Source of the DNA: Streptomyces inusitatus
GTDB lineage: Bacteria; Actinomycetota; Actinomycetes; Streptomycetales; Streptomycetaceae
DNA: 36,000 bases
Direction of reading: 5' to 3'
NCBI RefSeq assembly: GCF_014651115.1
Contig: NZ_BMWG01000005.1
Span: 1 to 36,000, forward strand
In this document: in pieces, positions 1-7,453 of the stretch
How positions within the stretch are numbered: the stretch's first letter is position 1
How the letters are laid out: every line of letters begins with the position of its first letter
Made by a program: the position numbers and the translations under genes
Notes under the pieces: model-generated
The model's input: the letters and a program-made list of their open reading frames with translations, nothing else
Told to the model about the DNA's origin: nothing
Databases searched by the model: none

Positions 1-450
1 CCCCCCCCCCCCGCCTGGTGCGCGGCCGCCGGGCTGTGGGCGGACGCGGCGGACGAGAGGCTGCGGCCCGCGCTGGTGGGCGAGTTGCCCCGGGTCACCG
101 CGCCCCCCCCGCTGCTGCCGCGCGTGGCCGCCGCCGACACAGTGGTGGAGGGCTGTCCCGTACGCGCCGGCGACCGGCTGGTCCTCGTCGCACGGCACGC
201 CGCGGGCGCGCACAGCGACCCGCCCGACGCCCGGCGTCCGGCCGATCCCGCGCTCGCCCGGCTCGTCTTCGGCGCGGGAGCCCACGCCTGTCCGGGCGCG
301 CGGCTCGCCCACGCCCAGCTCGACGACGCCCTCGCCGTGCTCGCGCCGTACCGCCCGGCCGTGGTGCGCTCTCGCGCCGACCGGCACGCGGCGCTGCCCG
401 GCTGGCGCTCGCTGACCGTCCGGGCGACCACCCGCCTGGAGGCGCGGTGA
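1..450 (+). CDS. Cytochrome P450, C-terminal part (5' end outside window)
   Basis: Reading frame 1 is open from base 1 to the TGA at 448-450; the start lies upstream of the window, so about 149 codons of the C-terminal part are visible. The heme-binding loop reads FGAGAHACPGARLAHAQL, the P450 signature FxxGxHxCxGxxLA, with the heme-ligand Cys codon at 289-291. P450s are heme monooxygenases; in actinomycetes they often tailor secondary metabolites, but the substrate cannot be read from this fragment. The stop overlaps the GTG start of the epimerase gene (GTGA at 447-450), so the two are likely co-transcribed and translationally coupled. The first 12 bases are all C, which may be a sequence-edge artefact. 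The family call is secure; the role is unknown. Confidence 0.9.
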   Translation, partial: PPPPAWCAAAGLWADAADERLRPALVGELPRVTAPPPLLPRVAAADTVVEGCPVRAGDRLVLVARHAAGAHSDPPDARRPADPALARLVFGAGAHACPGARLAHAQLDDALAVLAPYRPAVVRSRADRHAALPGWRSLTVRATTRLEAR

Positions 451-1415
451 CCACGATCGCCGTCACCGGGGCGAGCGGTTTCTGCGGCTCCCGCATCGCC
501 GCCCTCGCCGCCGCCCGGGGCGCGAACGTCCTCTGTGTGGGGCGTCGGCCGGGGCCCGTCGGACGCCATGTCCGCTGGGACGCCGCCACCGGCGCGGCAC
601 CCGATCTCGCCGGGGCCGACCTCGTCGTCCACTGCGCGGCCTCGGTCGGCGACCCCGTGCCCGGCTCACCGGCCGAGGCCTTGATGCGCGTCGTCAACGT
701 CGGCGGCACGGCCCGGCTGCTGGACGCGGCGGCGGGCCGCCCGGTGGTGTGGGTGAGCAGCGCCAGCGTCTACGCCCCCGGGCCCGGCCGGGAGCGGGTC
801 ACCGAGAGCCATCCCGTACGCGGACAGCTCAACGCCTACGGCCGCACCAAGGCCGAGGGCGAGGCCCTGGCGCTGGCCGCCGGGGCGGTGGCGCTGCGCC
901 CCCGCGCGGTCTACGGGGAGGGCGACCCGCATCTGACGCCCCGTCTGCTGGCCCGTGTCCGCGCCGGGCTTCTGCTGCTGCCCGGCCCCGATGTCACGCT
1001 CAGTCTGACCGCCGTCGAGAACCTCGCCGACGCCTGTCTCGCCGCCGCCGGCTGGCCGCCCGGCGCGTACAACATCGCCGACTCAGCGCCGTACTCCCGC
1101 GACGAAGCGGTACGCGCGGTCCTGCGCGCCCACGGCGTCCGCGCCCGTATCGGCCACCTCCCGCTGCCCCTCGCCCAGGGCGCCGCGACGGCGGCCGAGG
1201 CCCTGTCCCGGCTGCGCCCGGCCGCCGAACCCCCGCTGACGCGGTACGCCGTGGACCAGCTTGCGCACACCGTCGTACTGGACACGGCCAAGGCCGGGCG
1301 GCAGGGGTGGCGGGCGCGGCGCTCGCTCACCGACTACGCCCCGGGGCCGGGGATATCCGGTGGCCGCCGTGCGGGGTGTCGAGCACAGTGGAGGGATGAC
1401 GATCTCCGATCCTGA
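447..1415 (+). CDS. NAD-dependent epimerase/dehydratase (extended SDR)
   Basis: A 322-aa protein starting at GTG 447, overlapping the P450 stop by 4 nt. The N-terminus reads TIAVTGASGFCGSRI, a Rossmann TGxxGxxG nucleotide-binding motif. A WVSSASVYAPG stretch supplies the catalytic Ser region and NAYGRTKAEGE gives the YxxxK catalytic pair, as in extended short-chain dehydrogenases acting on nucleotide sugars or related substrates. Length fits the family (about 300-330 aa). Coupling to a P450 suggests a shared tailoring or biosynthetic pathway, but no substrate can be assigned. The last 20 nt overlap the next gene, and the final 22 or so residues are Arg/Gly-rich and probably not part of the fold. 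Confidence 0.85.
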   Translation: MTTIAVTGASGFCGSRIAALAAARGANVLCVGRRPGPVGRHVRWDAATGAAPDLAGADLVVHCAASVGDPVPGSPAEALMRVVNVGGTARLLDAAAGRPVVWVSSASVYAPGPGRERVTESHPVRGQLNAYGRTKAEGEALALAAGAVALRPRAVYGEGDPHLTPRLLARVRAGLLLLPGPDVTLSLTAVENLADACLAAAGWPPGAYNIADSAPYSRDEAVRAVLRAHGVRARIGHLPLPLAQGAATAAEALSRLRPAAEPPLTRYAVDQLAHTVVLDTAKAGRQGWRARRSLTDYAPGPGISGGRRAGCRAQWRDDDLRS

Positions 1416-2526
1416 TTTCGTGCCGGGCGTCGAGCTGTCCGGAGCGCTGTACGAGGAGGCCGTCCGGCCGATTCTGCGGGACGTGTTTCCGGGGCTGCGG
1501 TACACGGCCGCCCGGGTCGGCAGCGGTTCGGAGGTGCTGGGCTTCGACACGGCACGATCGGCGGATCATGAGTGGGGGCCCCGGCTGGAGCTGTTCCTCG
1601 CACCGGCGGACCGCGACCGGTACGGCGCGGACATCCGGCTGCTGCTGGCGGAGCGGCTCCCGAAGCGGGTGCGCGGCTGGCCCACGAATTTCCGGCGGAG
1701 CGACGATCCGCTGGACCCGGTCGGGCGGATGCTGCCGACCGAGGGCCCGGTCGATCACCGGGTGGATGTGCACGAGGCGGGCGCGTGGCTCTCCGAGCGG
1801 CTGGGGCTGGAGTGGGCGGGGGCGGTCCCGGCCGACCGTGAGTGGCTGACGGTGCCGCAGCAGCGGCTCGCCGAGGTGACCGGTGGTGCGGTGTTCCGCG
1901 ACGACCTCGGTGTCCTCACGGCCGCGCGGGGCGCGTTGGCCTGGTACCCCGAGCAGGTGTGGCGATATCTCCTGGCGTGCCAGTGGCAGAGGATCTCGCA
2001 GGAGGAGGCGTTCGTGGGCCGGTGCGCGGAGGTCGGCGACGACCTCGGCTCCGCGCTCGTGGCCAGTCGTCTGGTGCGGGATCTGATGCGGCTGTGTCTG
2101 CTGCTGGAGCGCCGGTACGCCCCTTACGGCAAATGGCTCGGCAGCGCGTTCGGGCGGCTCGCGGTGGCCGAGTCGCTCGCCCCGTCGCTGCGCGGTGCGC
2201 TGGCGGCGACGGAGTACCGCGTCCGGGAAGGGCATTTGGGCGATGCCTACGAGGCCGTCGCCCGGATGCAGAACGCCGTGGGTCTCACCGATCCGGTGGA
2301 TCCGGGCCGCCGCCCCTATCACTCGCGCCCCTTCCTGGTCCTGCGCGCCGAACGCTTCGCGCGGGCGCTGGCCCGGACGGTGACCAGCCCGGAGCTTCGG
2401 GGGCTGCCGCTGGTGGGAGGCGTGGACCAGTGGGCCGACAGCACCGATCTCCTCGGCCGGCCCGACGCGGTTCAGGCGATGGCGCGTTCGCTCGGGCGAG
2501 GAGTCCCGGAGCGGGCCGGTCAGTAG
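1396..2526 (+). CDS. DUF4037 domain protein
   Basis: A 376-aa protein starting at ATG 1396, inside the 3' end of the epimerase gene (20-nt overlap, different frame). The N-terminal section has FVPGVELSGALYEEAVRP followed by GSGSEVLGFDTARSADHEWG, the pattern I know from DUF4037 proteins. That stretch resembles a nucleotidyltransferase-like core (G-S-x-x-L-G-x-D with later acidic residues), but no activity is established. The rest is alpha-helical and Trp/Arg-rich, with no signal peptide or membrane segment, so it is probably cytosolic. The stop at 2524-2526 overlaps the converging minus-strand gene by 7 nt. The start was chosen because homologues begin close to the FxPGxELS motif. Function unknown. 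Confidence 0.8.
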   Translation: MTISDPDFVPGVELSGALYEEAVRPILRDVFPGLRYTAARVGSGSEVLGFDTARSADHEWGPRLELFLAPADRDRYGADIRLLLAERLPKRVRGWPTNFRRSDDPLDPVGRMLPTEGPVDHRVDVHEAGAWLSERLGLEWAGAVPADREWLTVPQQRLAEVTGGAVFRDDLGVLTAARGALAWYPEQVWRYLLACQWQRISQEEAFVGRCAEVGDDLGSALVASRLVRDLMRLCLLLERRYAPYGKWLGSAFGRLAVAESLAPSLRGALAATEYRVREGHLGDAYEAVARMQNAVGLTDPVDPGRRPYHSRPFLVLRAERFARALARTVTSPELRGLPLVGGVDQWADSTDLLGRPDAVQAMARSLGRGVPERAGQ

Positions 2527-3242
2527 GGACTGTCGCCGTACGCCACCGGGTGCGCCTCCAGTTCCGGAGTGGCCAGCAGTTCGGCGATCAGTTCCCGGGA
2601 GCCGCCGACATAGGTGCTCACCAGGTCGACATCGCCGCCCAGACACCAGGCGCGGTCCTGCGGCCACCACAGGTCGGGCAGTTGCGACCAGTGGTCCGTG
2701 TCCGCCGGAGAGACGGCTTCGGCGAGCGTTCCGGAGAGCAGCACCTCGTCCCGTCCCGGGGTCTCGAAGGTGGGCGTACCGTCGAAATCCCACACGCCGT
2801 AGCCGGCCCACAGGCCGAACCAGCACTGCTCGGGGGTACTGGTGTGCCGGGCCAGGACCGGTATCAGCGCCTCGGCCACACCGGGCGGGGTCGGGCCTTC
2901 TTCCGGGTGCTCGTCCCAGACGCCGGGCAGACCGTACTCGGAGGCGTTGTGGTAGTCGCGGTCCGCCCCGATCACGCCGTGCCACTCCATGAGCGGTGCC
3001 GTCTCACGCCCATGGGCGGCGGCGGCCGTCTCCCACCGCACCGGCCGTTCGTCCAGCGAGGCCGGATGCAGCACCCGTGCGTAGGCCTCGAACCCGGGCG
3101 CGGCGACCCCCGCCACCGTCCCGAAGTCCCCGTGCCCCGGCGCGCGCTCGGTGAGCCAGCGGGCCGGGCTCAGATCGTCGTTCCGCACCCGCAGGCGTCC
3201 GTACCGTTCGGGGGCGGGTTGTACCGTGCGAAAACTCTCCAT
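2520..3242 (-). CDS. Conserved hypothetical protein, Trp-rich
   Basis: A 240-aa protein starting at the ATG complementary to 3240-3242. I do not recognise a characterised family. It is rich in Trp, Pro and acidic residues and has no signal peptide, membrane helix or obvious catalytic motif. A central CWFGLWAGYGVWDFDG stretch and a C-terminal PDLWWPQDRAWCLGGDVDL stretch look like conserved structural motifs; the latter suggests a 'drug or effector-recognition' type of fold no more specific than 'soluble globular'. It lies 77 nt downstream of the serine hydrolase on the same strand, with a GC-rich hairpin between, so it is probably a separate transcription unit or receives read-through. Its 3' end overlaps the DUF4037 gene by 7 nt in convergent orientation. 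Confidence 0.65.
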   Translation of the reverse strand: MESFRTVQPAPERYGRLRVRNDDLSPARWLTERAPGHGDFGTVAGVAAPGFEAYARVLHPASLDERPVRWETAAAAHGRETAPLMEWHGVIGADRDYHNASEYGLPGVWDEHPEEGPTPPGVAEALIPVLARHTSTPEQCWFGLWAGYGVWDFDGTPTFETPGRDEVLLSGTLAEAVSPADTDHWSQLPDLWWPQDRAWCLGGDVDLVSTYVGGSRELIAELLATPELEAHPVAYGDSPY

Positions 3243-3260
3243 TCCGCACAGTCTGCCCTG

Positions 3261-3291
3261 CCGCCCCCGGGCCGGGCCCGCCCGGGGGCGG
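3261..3291 (-). terminator. GC-rich hairpin downstream of the serine hydrolase gene
   Basis: Perfect 12-bp inverted repeat (arms 3261-3272 and 3280-3291, arm CCGCCCCCGGGC) with a 7-nt loop, starting 29 nt after the hydrolase stop on the minus strand. There is no U-tract, as is common for high-GC actinobacterial terminators. It sits between two same-strand genes. Confidence 0.55.
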
Positions 3292-3319
3292 CGCCCGGCT
3301 CCCCCGGGGCGTCGCCGCG

Positions 3320-4774
3320 CTACGCGACCTTCGGGCCGCAGCGCATCCCGATGTAGACGCACCCCGTACCGTCGGGGAGCTTGGCGAAGACGACGGGCGT
3401 GTACCCCTCGCTGAAGGCCGCGCCCACCCCCGTACCGGCGAAGACGGTGTCCGTCACCGGCACCAGGTCGATGTGCAGGGGCTCGGAGAAGTGCTTCATG
3501 CCGTCGACGAACTCGTACAGCACATGGCCGGCGCCGTCCCGTTCGGTCACGGTGATGATCACGCCCTCGCGGCGGTAGACGCCGACGAGCGGGGTGAAGT
3601 CGACCACGGGCGGCCGGGCGGGCGGGGCGAAGGGCTCCGGCATCGTCACTCCGGCCAGCTCGGCGAGGAGTTCCCGGTAGAGCGCCGCGTAGAGTTCGCG
3701 CGCGCCGCCGCCGTTGGTGAGCAGGGCGACCGCCACCCCGGCGGAGGGCACCACACGGAGATAGCCGTACTGGCCGATCGACGCGCCGTCGTGTCCGTAG
3801 CCCTGGACGCCGTCCCAGTCGTAGAGGGTCCAGCCGAGGCCCCAGCCGTCGGCGCTGACGGTCCACTTGTCGGGGGACTCCGCCTCGCGCCGCCGCATCA
3901 GCGCGGTGGTCTCCTCGGACAGCACGCGTGTGCCGTCCTCCGCCAGACCGCCGTTGAGGTGCATGCGCGCGAGCCGCGCGAGATCGCCCGCCGTGGAGAG
4001 GACCCTGCCGTACGGGCCCGCCGAGCGCGGCATCAGGTCCCAGCTGGGCGCGGGCTCCGGCTCCTGGCCCGGTTCGCCCAGGTGTCCCATCGCGGTGCGG
4101 AAGCGGAGTGCCTCCTCGGGGAGTGTCATCGTGTGGGTGACGCCGAGCGGGGCCAGGAGGAGGTCCTTGAGCGCCTCGTCCCAGACCTTGCCGGTCACCA
4201 CCTCGGTGATCCGGCCGAGCACGTTGTAGCCGATGCCGCTGTACGAGATCGCGGTGCCGGGCGGGCAGTCGAGCGTCACATTCCCGGCGGCCTCGACATA
4301 TTTGGCGAGGCAGTCGTCACCGCGCCCGCTGTCATAGGTGAAGTCGCAGGTGAGGCCGCTGGTGTGGCTGAGCAGCCGGCGGACGGTGATCTCCCTGGCC
4401 ACCTCGGGGTCGGGTATCGAGAACTCCGGCAGGATGTCCGCGACCGATGCGTCCAGGTCCAGTCGGCCCGATTCGACGAGCCGCATGATCAGGGTGGCGG
4501 TGTAGATCTTCGCGATCGAGCCCAGTTGGAAGACCGAGTCGGTCGTCGCCTCCACGCCGGTGCCCCGGTGGAGTACGCCGCCGGCCAGCTCATGGACGGT
4601 CCCGTCGACGAGGATCGCCAGCGAGGCGGCCGGTACGCGGTACTTGACGCGCAGTTCGTCGAGGCGGGCCTGCCAGTGGGCGAGGTCCAGCTTGCGGCCG
4701 GCCGAGTCCCGGGTTCCCCACTCGCCCCTGACCTGCCAGTTGCCCTGCTCGTCCCAATTCACGTTCCGCGGCAT
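3320..4774 (-). CDS. Beta-lactamase-fold serine hydrolase (class C / penicillin-binding-protein-like)
   Basis: A 484-aa protein starting at the ATG complementary to 4772-4774; an upstream in-frame start exists but lies in the operator region, so the shorter start is preferred. The nucleophile motif SxxK is SIAK at residues 86-89 (FQLGSIAKIYTATLIMRLVE). The usual second motif YxN is YSG here (ISYSGIGYN), and a late YGHDGASIG plays the KTG-like role. LLSHTSGL is typical of the family. The C-terminal 110 or so residues form a separate beta-rich domain like those appended to esterase/peptidase members. No signal peptide is seen, so it is probably cytosolic or exported non-classically. Substrates of such enzymes range from D-amino-acid peptides to esters. 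It is divergent from the tetR gene with an inverted-repeat operator between, so TetR control is likely. Confidence 0.85.
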   Translation of the reverse strand: MPRNVNWDEQGNWQVRGEWGTRDSAGRKLDLAHWQARLDELRVKYRVPAASLAILVDGTVHELAGGVLHRGTGVEATTDSVFQLGSIAKIYTATLIMRLVESGRLDLDASVADILPEFSIPDPEVAREITVRRLLSHTSGLTCDFTYDSGRGDDCLAKYVEAAGNVTLDCPPGTAISYSGIGYNVLGRITEVVTGKVWDEALKDLLLAPLGVTHTMTLPEEALRFRTAMGHLGEPGQEPEPAPSWDLMPRSAGPYGRVLSTAGDLARLARMHLNGGLAEDGTRVLSEETTALMRRREAESPDKWTVSADGWGLGWTLYDWDGVQGYGHDGASIGQYGYLRVVPSAGVAVALLTNGGGARELYAALYRELLAELAGVTMPEPFAPPARPPVVDFTPLVGVYRREGVIITVTERDGAGHVLYEFVDGMKHFSEPLHIDLVPVTDTVFAGTGVGAAFSEGYTPVVFAKLPDGTGCVYIGMRCGPKVA

Positions 4775-4828
4775 GCGTCTGCTCCCACCTGATGTGTACG
4801 AAGCTGCTCGATGACTGCTCGGTGCGAA

Positions 4829-4873
4829 CACTGTACGCATGACGGAACGCTGTACGCAAGAGGCGTACAGCGT
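4829..4873. promoter_or_regulatory. Candidate TetR operator: perfect 11-bp inverted repeat plus an extra half-site
   Basis: The perfect palindrome ACGCTGTACGC-N5-GCGTACAGCGT spans 4847-4873. The core CTGTACGC recurs at 4831-4838. It lies in the 145-bp divergent gap between the serine hydrolase and the tetR-type gene, the classic place for a TetR-family operator that controls both its own gene and the neighbour. Confidence 0.65.
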
Positions 4874-4919
4874 GCGCTACCGTGGGGGGCGACACCGCGA
4901 CGAGTGGAGATGAGGCCTT

Positions 4920-5648
4920 GTGCCAGCCGAGATGAAGCCGACCGAATCGGTGTGGACCCGGCCGCGCCCCCGGCAGCGGGAGCAGCTGACCCGTGAGCAG
5001 ATCGTGGCCGCGGCGATCGAGTTGCTGGACGCGGAGGGCGTGGAGGCGCTCAGCATGCGCAAACTCGGCACCCGCCTCAACGCGGCGGCCACCTCCCTCT
5101 ACCGGCATGTGGCCAACAAGGACGAGCTGATCGAGCTGGTCGTCGACGAGATCTACGGCGAGCTGGCACCGCCGCCGGCCACCGCCGAGCGCGCCCGGTG
5201 GCGCCCGGCCGTCGCCGGCATCGCGGCGGAGCTGCGCGCGATGACCCTGCGCCACCCCTGGATCGCCCCCGAGATCGGCCAGACCGGCCTGGTGCACGTC
5301 GGTCCGAACGCCGTGCGGATGACATCGGGGCTGCTCGCGCAGTTCGAGGCGGCGGGCTTCCCCGCGGACGAGAAGGACCAGGCCGCGGGGACGCTCATGG
5401 CGTACGTCATCGGCATCGCGACCACCGAGGCCGCGTACCTCTCGGCGATCGCCCGCAGCGGCAGGACCGAGCGGGAGTGGGTGGCGGAGCTGCGTCCGGC
5501 CTTCGACGAGGCCTCCCGGGAGCACCCGGGGCTGCGCGAGGGAAGCTCCGCCCAACAGGACACACACCCCCGGCGGATCCGTGACGACGCCTTCGACTAC
5601 GGCCTCGCCCGGGTCCTCGACGGCCTGGCGGCCCGGCTCGACGCCTGA
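4920..5648 (+). CDS. TetR/AcrR family transcriptional regulator
   Basis: A 242-aa protein starting at GTG 4920 with a GGAGATGAGG Shine-Dalgarno-like run upstream (an in-frame ATG at 4932 is an alternative). The N-terminal DNA-binding domain is clear at residues 22-75: LTREQIVAAAIELLDAEG, then MRKLGTRLNAAATSLYRHVANKDEL, the canonical TetR helix-turn-helix with the SLYRHVxxKDEL signature. The remaining 165 residues are the helical ligand-binding/dimerisation domain and look like the TetR_C type found in tetracycline-repressor-like proteins. It is divergent from the serine hydrolase gene; the palindrome at 4847-4873 is its likely binding site. The ligand is unknown. It probably represses itself and the hydrolase. 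Confidence 0.92.
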   Translation: MPAEMKPTESVWTRPRPRQREQLTREQIVAAAIELLDAEGVEALSMRKLGTRLNAAATSLYRHVANKDELIELVVDEIYGELAPPPATAERARWRPAVAGIAAELRAMTLRHPWIAPEIGQTGLVHVGPNAVRMTSGLLAQFEAAGFPADEKDQAAGTLMAYVIGIATTEAAYLSAIARSGRTEREWVAELRPAFDEASREHPGLREGSSAQQDTHPRRIRDDAFDYGLARVLDGLAARLDA

Positions 5649-5713
5649 GCCGGACCGGAGGAAGATGGAAGGGGCGGGGCCCACCGGACGCGAGACGGGT
5701 GGTTGAGGACTCA

Positions 5714-5920
5714 ATGAGCGAGCGGGGCAAGCGAACTGACGAGCCCCGGCACCGGGTGCGGATTCCCGGTTTCACCAGGGAGGACACCGAGGTCGGACTC
5801 GGCGACGCCGTCGCCCGGATGACCACGGCGGTCGGCATCCGCCCCTGCGGCGGCTGCGGCCGCCGGGCCGAGTCCCTGAACCGCTGGCTGGTGATCGGCG
5901 GCGTCCGTACGCCCCGCTGA
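5714..5920 (+). CDS. Small IPGF-motif protein with C-x2-C and RRAESLNRW motif
   Basis: A 68-aa protein at ATG 5714 with a GAGGA ribosome-binding site 6 nt upstream. Residues 17-20 are IPGF, the motif shared with the three Cys-rich peptides encoded at 7042-7698. Unlike them it has only two cysteines (C45, C48) in GIRPCGGCGRRAESLNRW, preceded by GLGDAVARMTTAV. That GxGD-x(n)-GI-x-PCGGC-x-RR-x(3)-LNRW pattern is a recurring short motif in small bacterial and phage proteins in my memory, without a known function. It opens the putative peptide locus 119 nt before the PatG-like gene. It may be a precursor peptide of a different subtype or a carrier of the same leader. I would not assign activity. 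Confidence 0.75.
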   Translation: MSERGKRTDEPRHRVRIPGFTREDTEVGLGDAVARMTTAVGIRPCGGCGRRAESLNRWLVIGGVRTPR

Positions 5921-5923
5921 GGG

Positions 5924-5940
5924 CCCGTCACTCCGACGGG
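5924..5940. other. Small hairpin between the first IPGF gene and the PatG-like gene
   Basis: CCCGTC-N5-GACGGG, 6-bp arms, 3 nt after the stop codon at 5918-5920. It could be a weak terminator or mRNA-end stabiliser that separates the 68-aa protein from the genes downstream. The stem is short, so support is weak. Confidence 0.3.
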
Positions 5941-6038
5941 TAACGACGCAACGGTACGGAAAGCGCGATCGCGACGCGAACCGGGAACGGCCGGGGCACG
6001 AACCGTTCCGGCGTGAGCGCGTGTGCGAGGAGTGACCG

Positions 6039-7013
6039 ATGCAGTCCGAACCGATGAGCACACCGATGGACCTCCCGGCGGACCTCCCGGCGGAGAACGA
6101 GACGGGCCCGCCGCCCGAAGCCGCCCCGGACGGGCCCGGCACGGCACCCGAGCCCCCTTCCGTCACCCAGGCCTGCTGCGATTGCGGCGGCGACACCGCC
6201 TCCGGCGCGGGCGGCCACGACGGATCCGCCGCGCGGCGCGCGGAGCCCGCCCAGGTGTATGTCCTGGGACGGGTCCGCGCCGTGTTCCCCGACATCTCCG
6301 TACAGCAGGAGTTCAGCCAGGTCGCGGGCGAGGCGGAACAGCCGGACGCGACCGACGACGACGCCCTCTACCGGGTCCTGTCCGACCCGGACAACCGTTA
6401 CATCGCCCGGCAGATGTGTTACGTCCTCTCCGTCCAGGGCGTCGACACCTACCTCCTGACACCCGCCGACCCCACGGACCTGCCCGAACTGCTGGAGGCG
6501 CTGCGCCCGGTCGCCGACCGGCGCGATCTCGCCGTGATCGTGGGCCATCTGGGTCCCGTCGCGCCCCCCGGCGCGTGCCAGGGGCTCTCCGTCCCCGTGG
6601 TGAGCGTGGAGAAGATCTGGGCCTTCGACAGCAAGGAGCTGATCCAGGCGATCGAACGGCCCACCGGCACCTCGCGCAAGCACTTCGAGAAGGCCGCCGG
6701 GGCCCTGCTCGACCGGCTGCTCCAGCTCAGCGACAACGCGGGCACCGCGCCCGCCGACCGGGCCCTCAACTACCTCACCGTACGGAACCAGGAGATCTAT
6801 CAGAGGACCAACGAAGCATACACCGACGGCTACACCCTGTCCGCGGTGGAGGCGGTGCCGTCCCGGCTCAGCGGGGCCCAGACCGTCATCACGGCGATCT
6901 TCTCCTACACCCACCGGCGGACCAATGTCACGGAGAAGTGGTCCGTCCGCGTCGGCGTCGACGGGCTCTTCCCCTATCCCGTGACCCCGTTCCAGACCTA
7001 CTACAACCGGTAA
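6039..7013 (+). CDS. PatG-like protein (cyanobactin maturation non-protease domain, stand-alone)
   Basis: A 324-aa protein at ATG 6039, with GAGGAG upstream. The first 70 residues are Pro/Glu-rich and low-complexity with a CCDC cluster (C46, C47, C49). From residue 73 the layout follows the part of cyanobactin PatG-type proteins that lies outside the protease: VYVLGRV, a block ending RQMCYVLSVQGVDTYLLTP (compare the 'WTLnldxTPIYAI.P' block), a VPVVSVEKIWAFD stretch, RALNYLTVRNQEIYQ (241-255; compare 'RALNxAxTNAFQ'), and a C-terminal beta-rich section ending WSVRVGVDGLFPYPVTPFQTYY (compare 'FTVDVSDVxPVxVGexRSW'). This is recognition from memory, not an alignment. There is no subtilisin triad here; a separate PatA-like protease is encoded at 7739. 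The protein probably recognises or modifies the IPGF peptides. No signal peptide; cytosolic. Confidence 0.65.
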   Translation: MQSEPMSTPMDLPADLPAENETGPPPEAAPDGPGTAPEPPSVTQACCDCGGDTASGAGGHDGSAARRAEPAQVYVLGRVRAVFPDISVQQEFSQVAGEAEQPDATDDDALYRVLSDPDNRYIARQMCYVLSVQGVDTYLLTPADPTDLPELLEALRPVADRRDLAVIVGHLGPVAPPGACQGLSVPVVSVEKIWAFDSKELIQAIERPTGTSRKHFEKAAGALLDRLLQLSDNAGTAPADRALNYLTVRNQEIYQRTNEAYTDGYTLSAVEAVPSRLSGAQTVITAIFSYTHRRTNVTEKWSVRVGVDGLFPYPVTPFQTYYNR

Positions 7014-7041
7014 CCGGTGAACCGAAGAGAGGCGAAGGGAA

Positions 7042-7230
7042 ATGCGTATTCCTGGATTCGCCGTCGACACGGCGGCCCCCGGGGCGAAGGCGGGTGACTT
7101 GGTCCTCCCCCAGCAGTTCACCTGCGAGGAGGAGTTGGGCCCGGTCTGCCGCAACCGGTGCAGGGGCTCCTACGATTTCAGCGGCTGTGTACAGAGGTGT
7201 CTGCACCGGCTCTGCGACAAGAAGCGGTGA
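7042..7230 (+). CDS. Cys-rich IPGF peptide 1 (six Cys, candidate RiPP or disulfide-rich precursor)
   Basis: A 62-aa peptide at ATG 7042, preceded by GAAGGGA, 28 nt after the PatG-like gene. IPGF is at residues 3-6, then a small-residue linker, GDLVLPQ (18-24), then six cysteines at 28, 36, 40, 49, 53 and 58: C-x7-C-x3-C-x8-C-x3-C-x4-C. The next gene has the same spacing except for one residue in the middle loop, so the framework is conserved while most other residues differ. The i, i+4 spacing suggests two helices held together by disulfides or thioethers, like the twin CX3C hairpin fold. The C-terminus is basic (LCDKKR). There is no Sec signal; the N-terminus looks like a RiPP leader. It is likely processed by the PatA-like protease at 7739. 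Confidence 0.8.
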   Translation: MRIPGFAVDTAAPGAKAGDLVLPQQFTCEEELGPVCRNRCRGSYDFSGCVQRCLHRLCDKKR

Positions 7231-7237
7231 CTTCCGA

Positions 7238-7453
7238 ATGAGTGTCCCCGGATTCACCCGTACCCGTACGCGACCGGCGCGCGTCCCGGCCGGCGATCGG
7301 CTGCTTCCCCAGGAGATCTCCTGCGAGAGCGTCGTGGGCCAGGACTGCCGCTGGAGCTGCGAGGGACTCGAATCGGCCGACTACGACTGCTACGGCAACT
7401 GCGTGGACCAGAAGTGCCGGTACTGGGACGAGCTGGGGGTCGCGGTCGTATGA
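7238..7453 (+). CDS. Cys-rich VPGF peptide 2 (six Cys, candidate precursor)
   Basis: A 71-aa peptide at ATG 7238, 7 nt after peptide 1. VPGF is at residues 3-6, GDRLLPQ at 19-25, and cysteines at 29, 37, 41, 51, 55 and 60, spaced C-x7-C-x3-C-x9-C-x3-C-x4-C, nearly identical to peptide 1. The segment after the first Cys is acidic and aromatic (WSCEGLESADYDCYGNC), and the tail ends in hydrophobic LGVAVV. The stop overlaps the ATG of peptide 3 (ATGA at 7450-7453), so the three peptides are translated as a coupled set. No Sec signal peptide. The paired conservation of leader motif and Cys framework with divergent loops is what a family of processed peptides looks like. Confidence 0.8.
   Translation: MSVPGFTRTRTRPARVPAGDRLLPQEISCESVVGQDCRWSCEGLESADYDCYGNCVDQKCRYWDELGVAVV

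Noticed and set aside
1842..3356. 504-codon plus-strand open frame
   Set aside because: It crosses the end of DUF4037 and the antisense of the 240-aa gene, and lacks recognisable domains.
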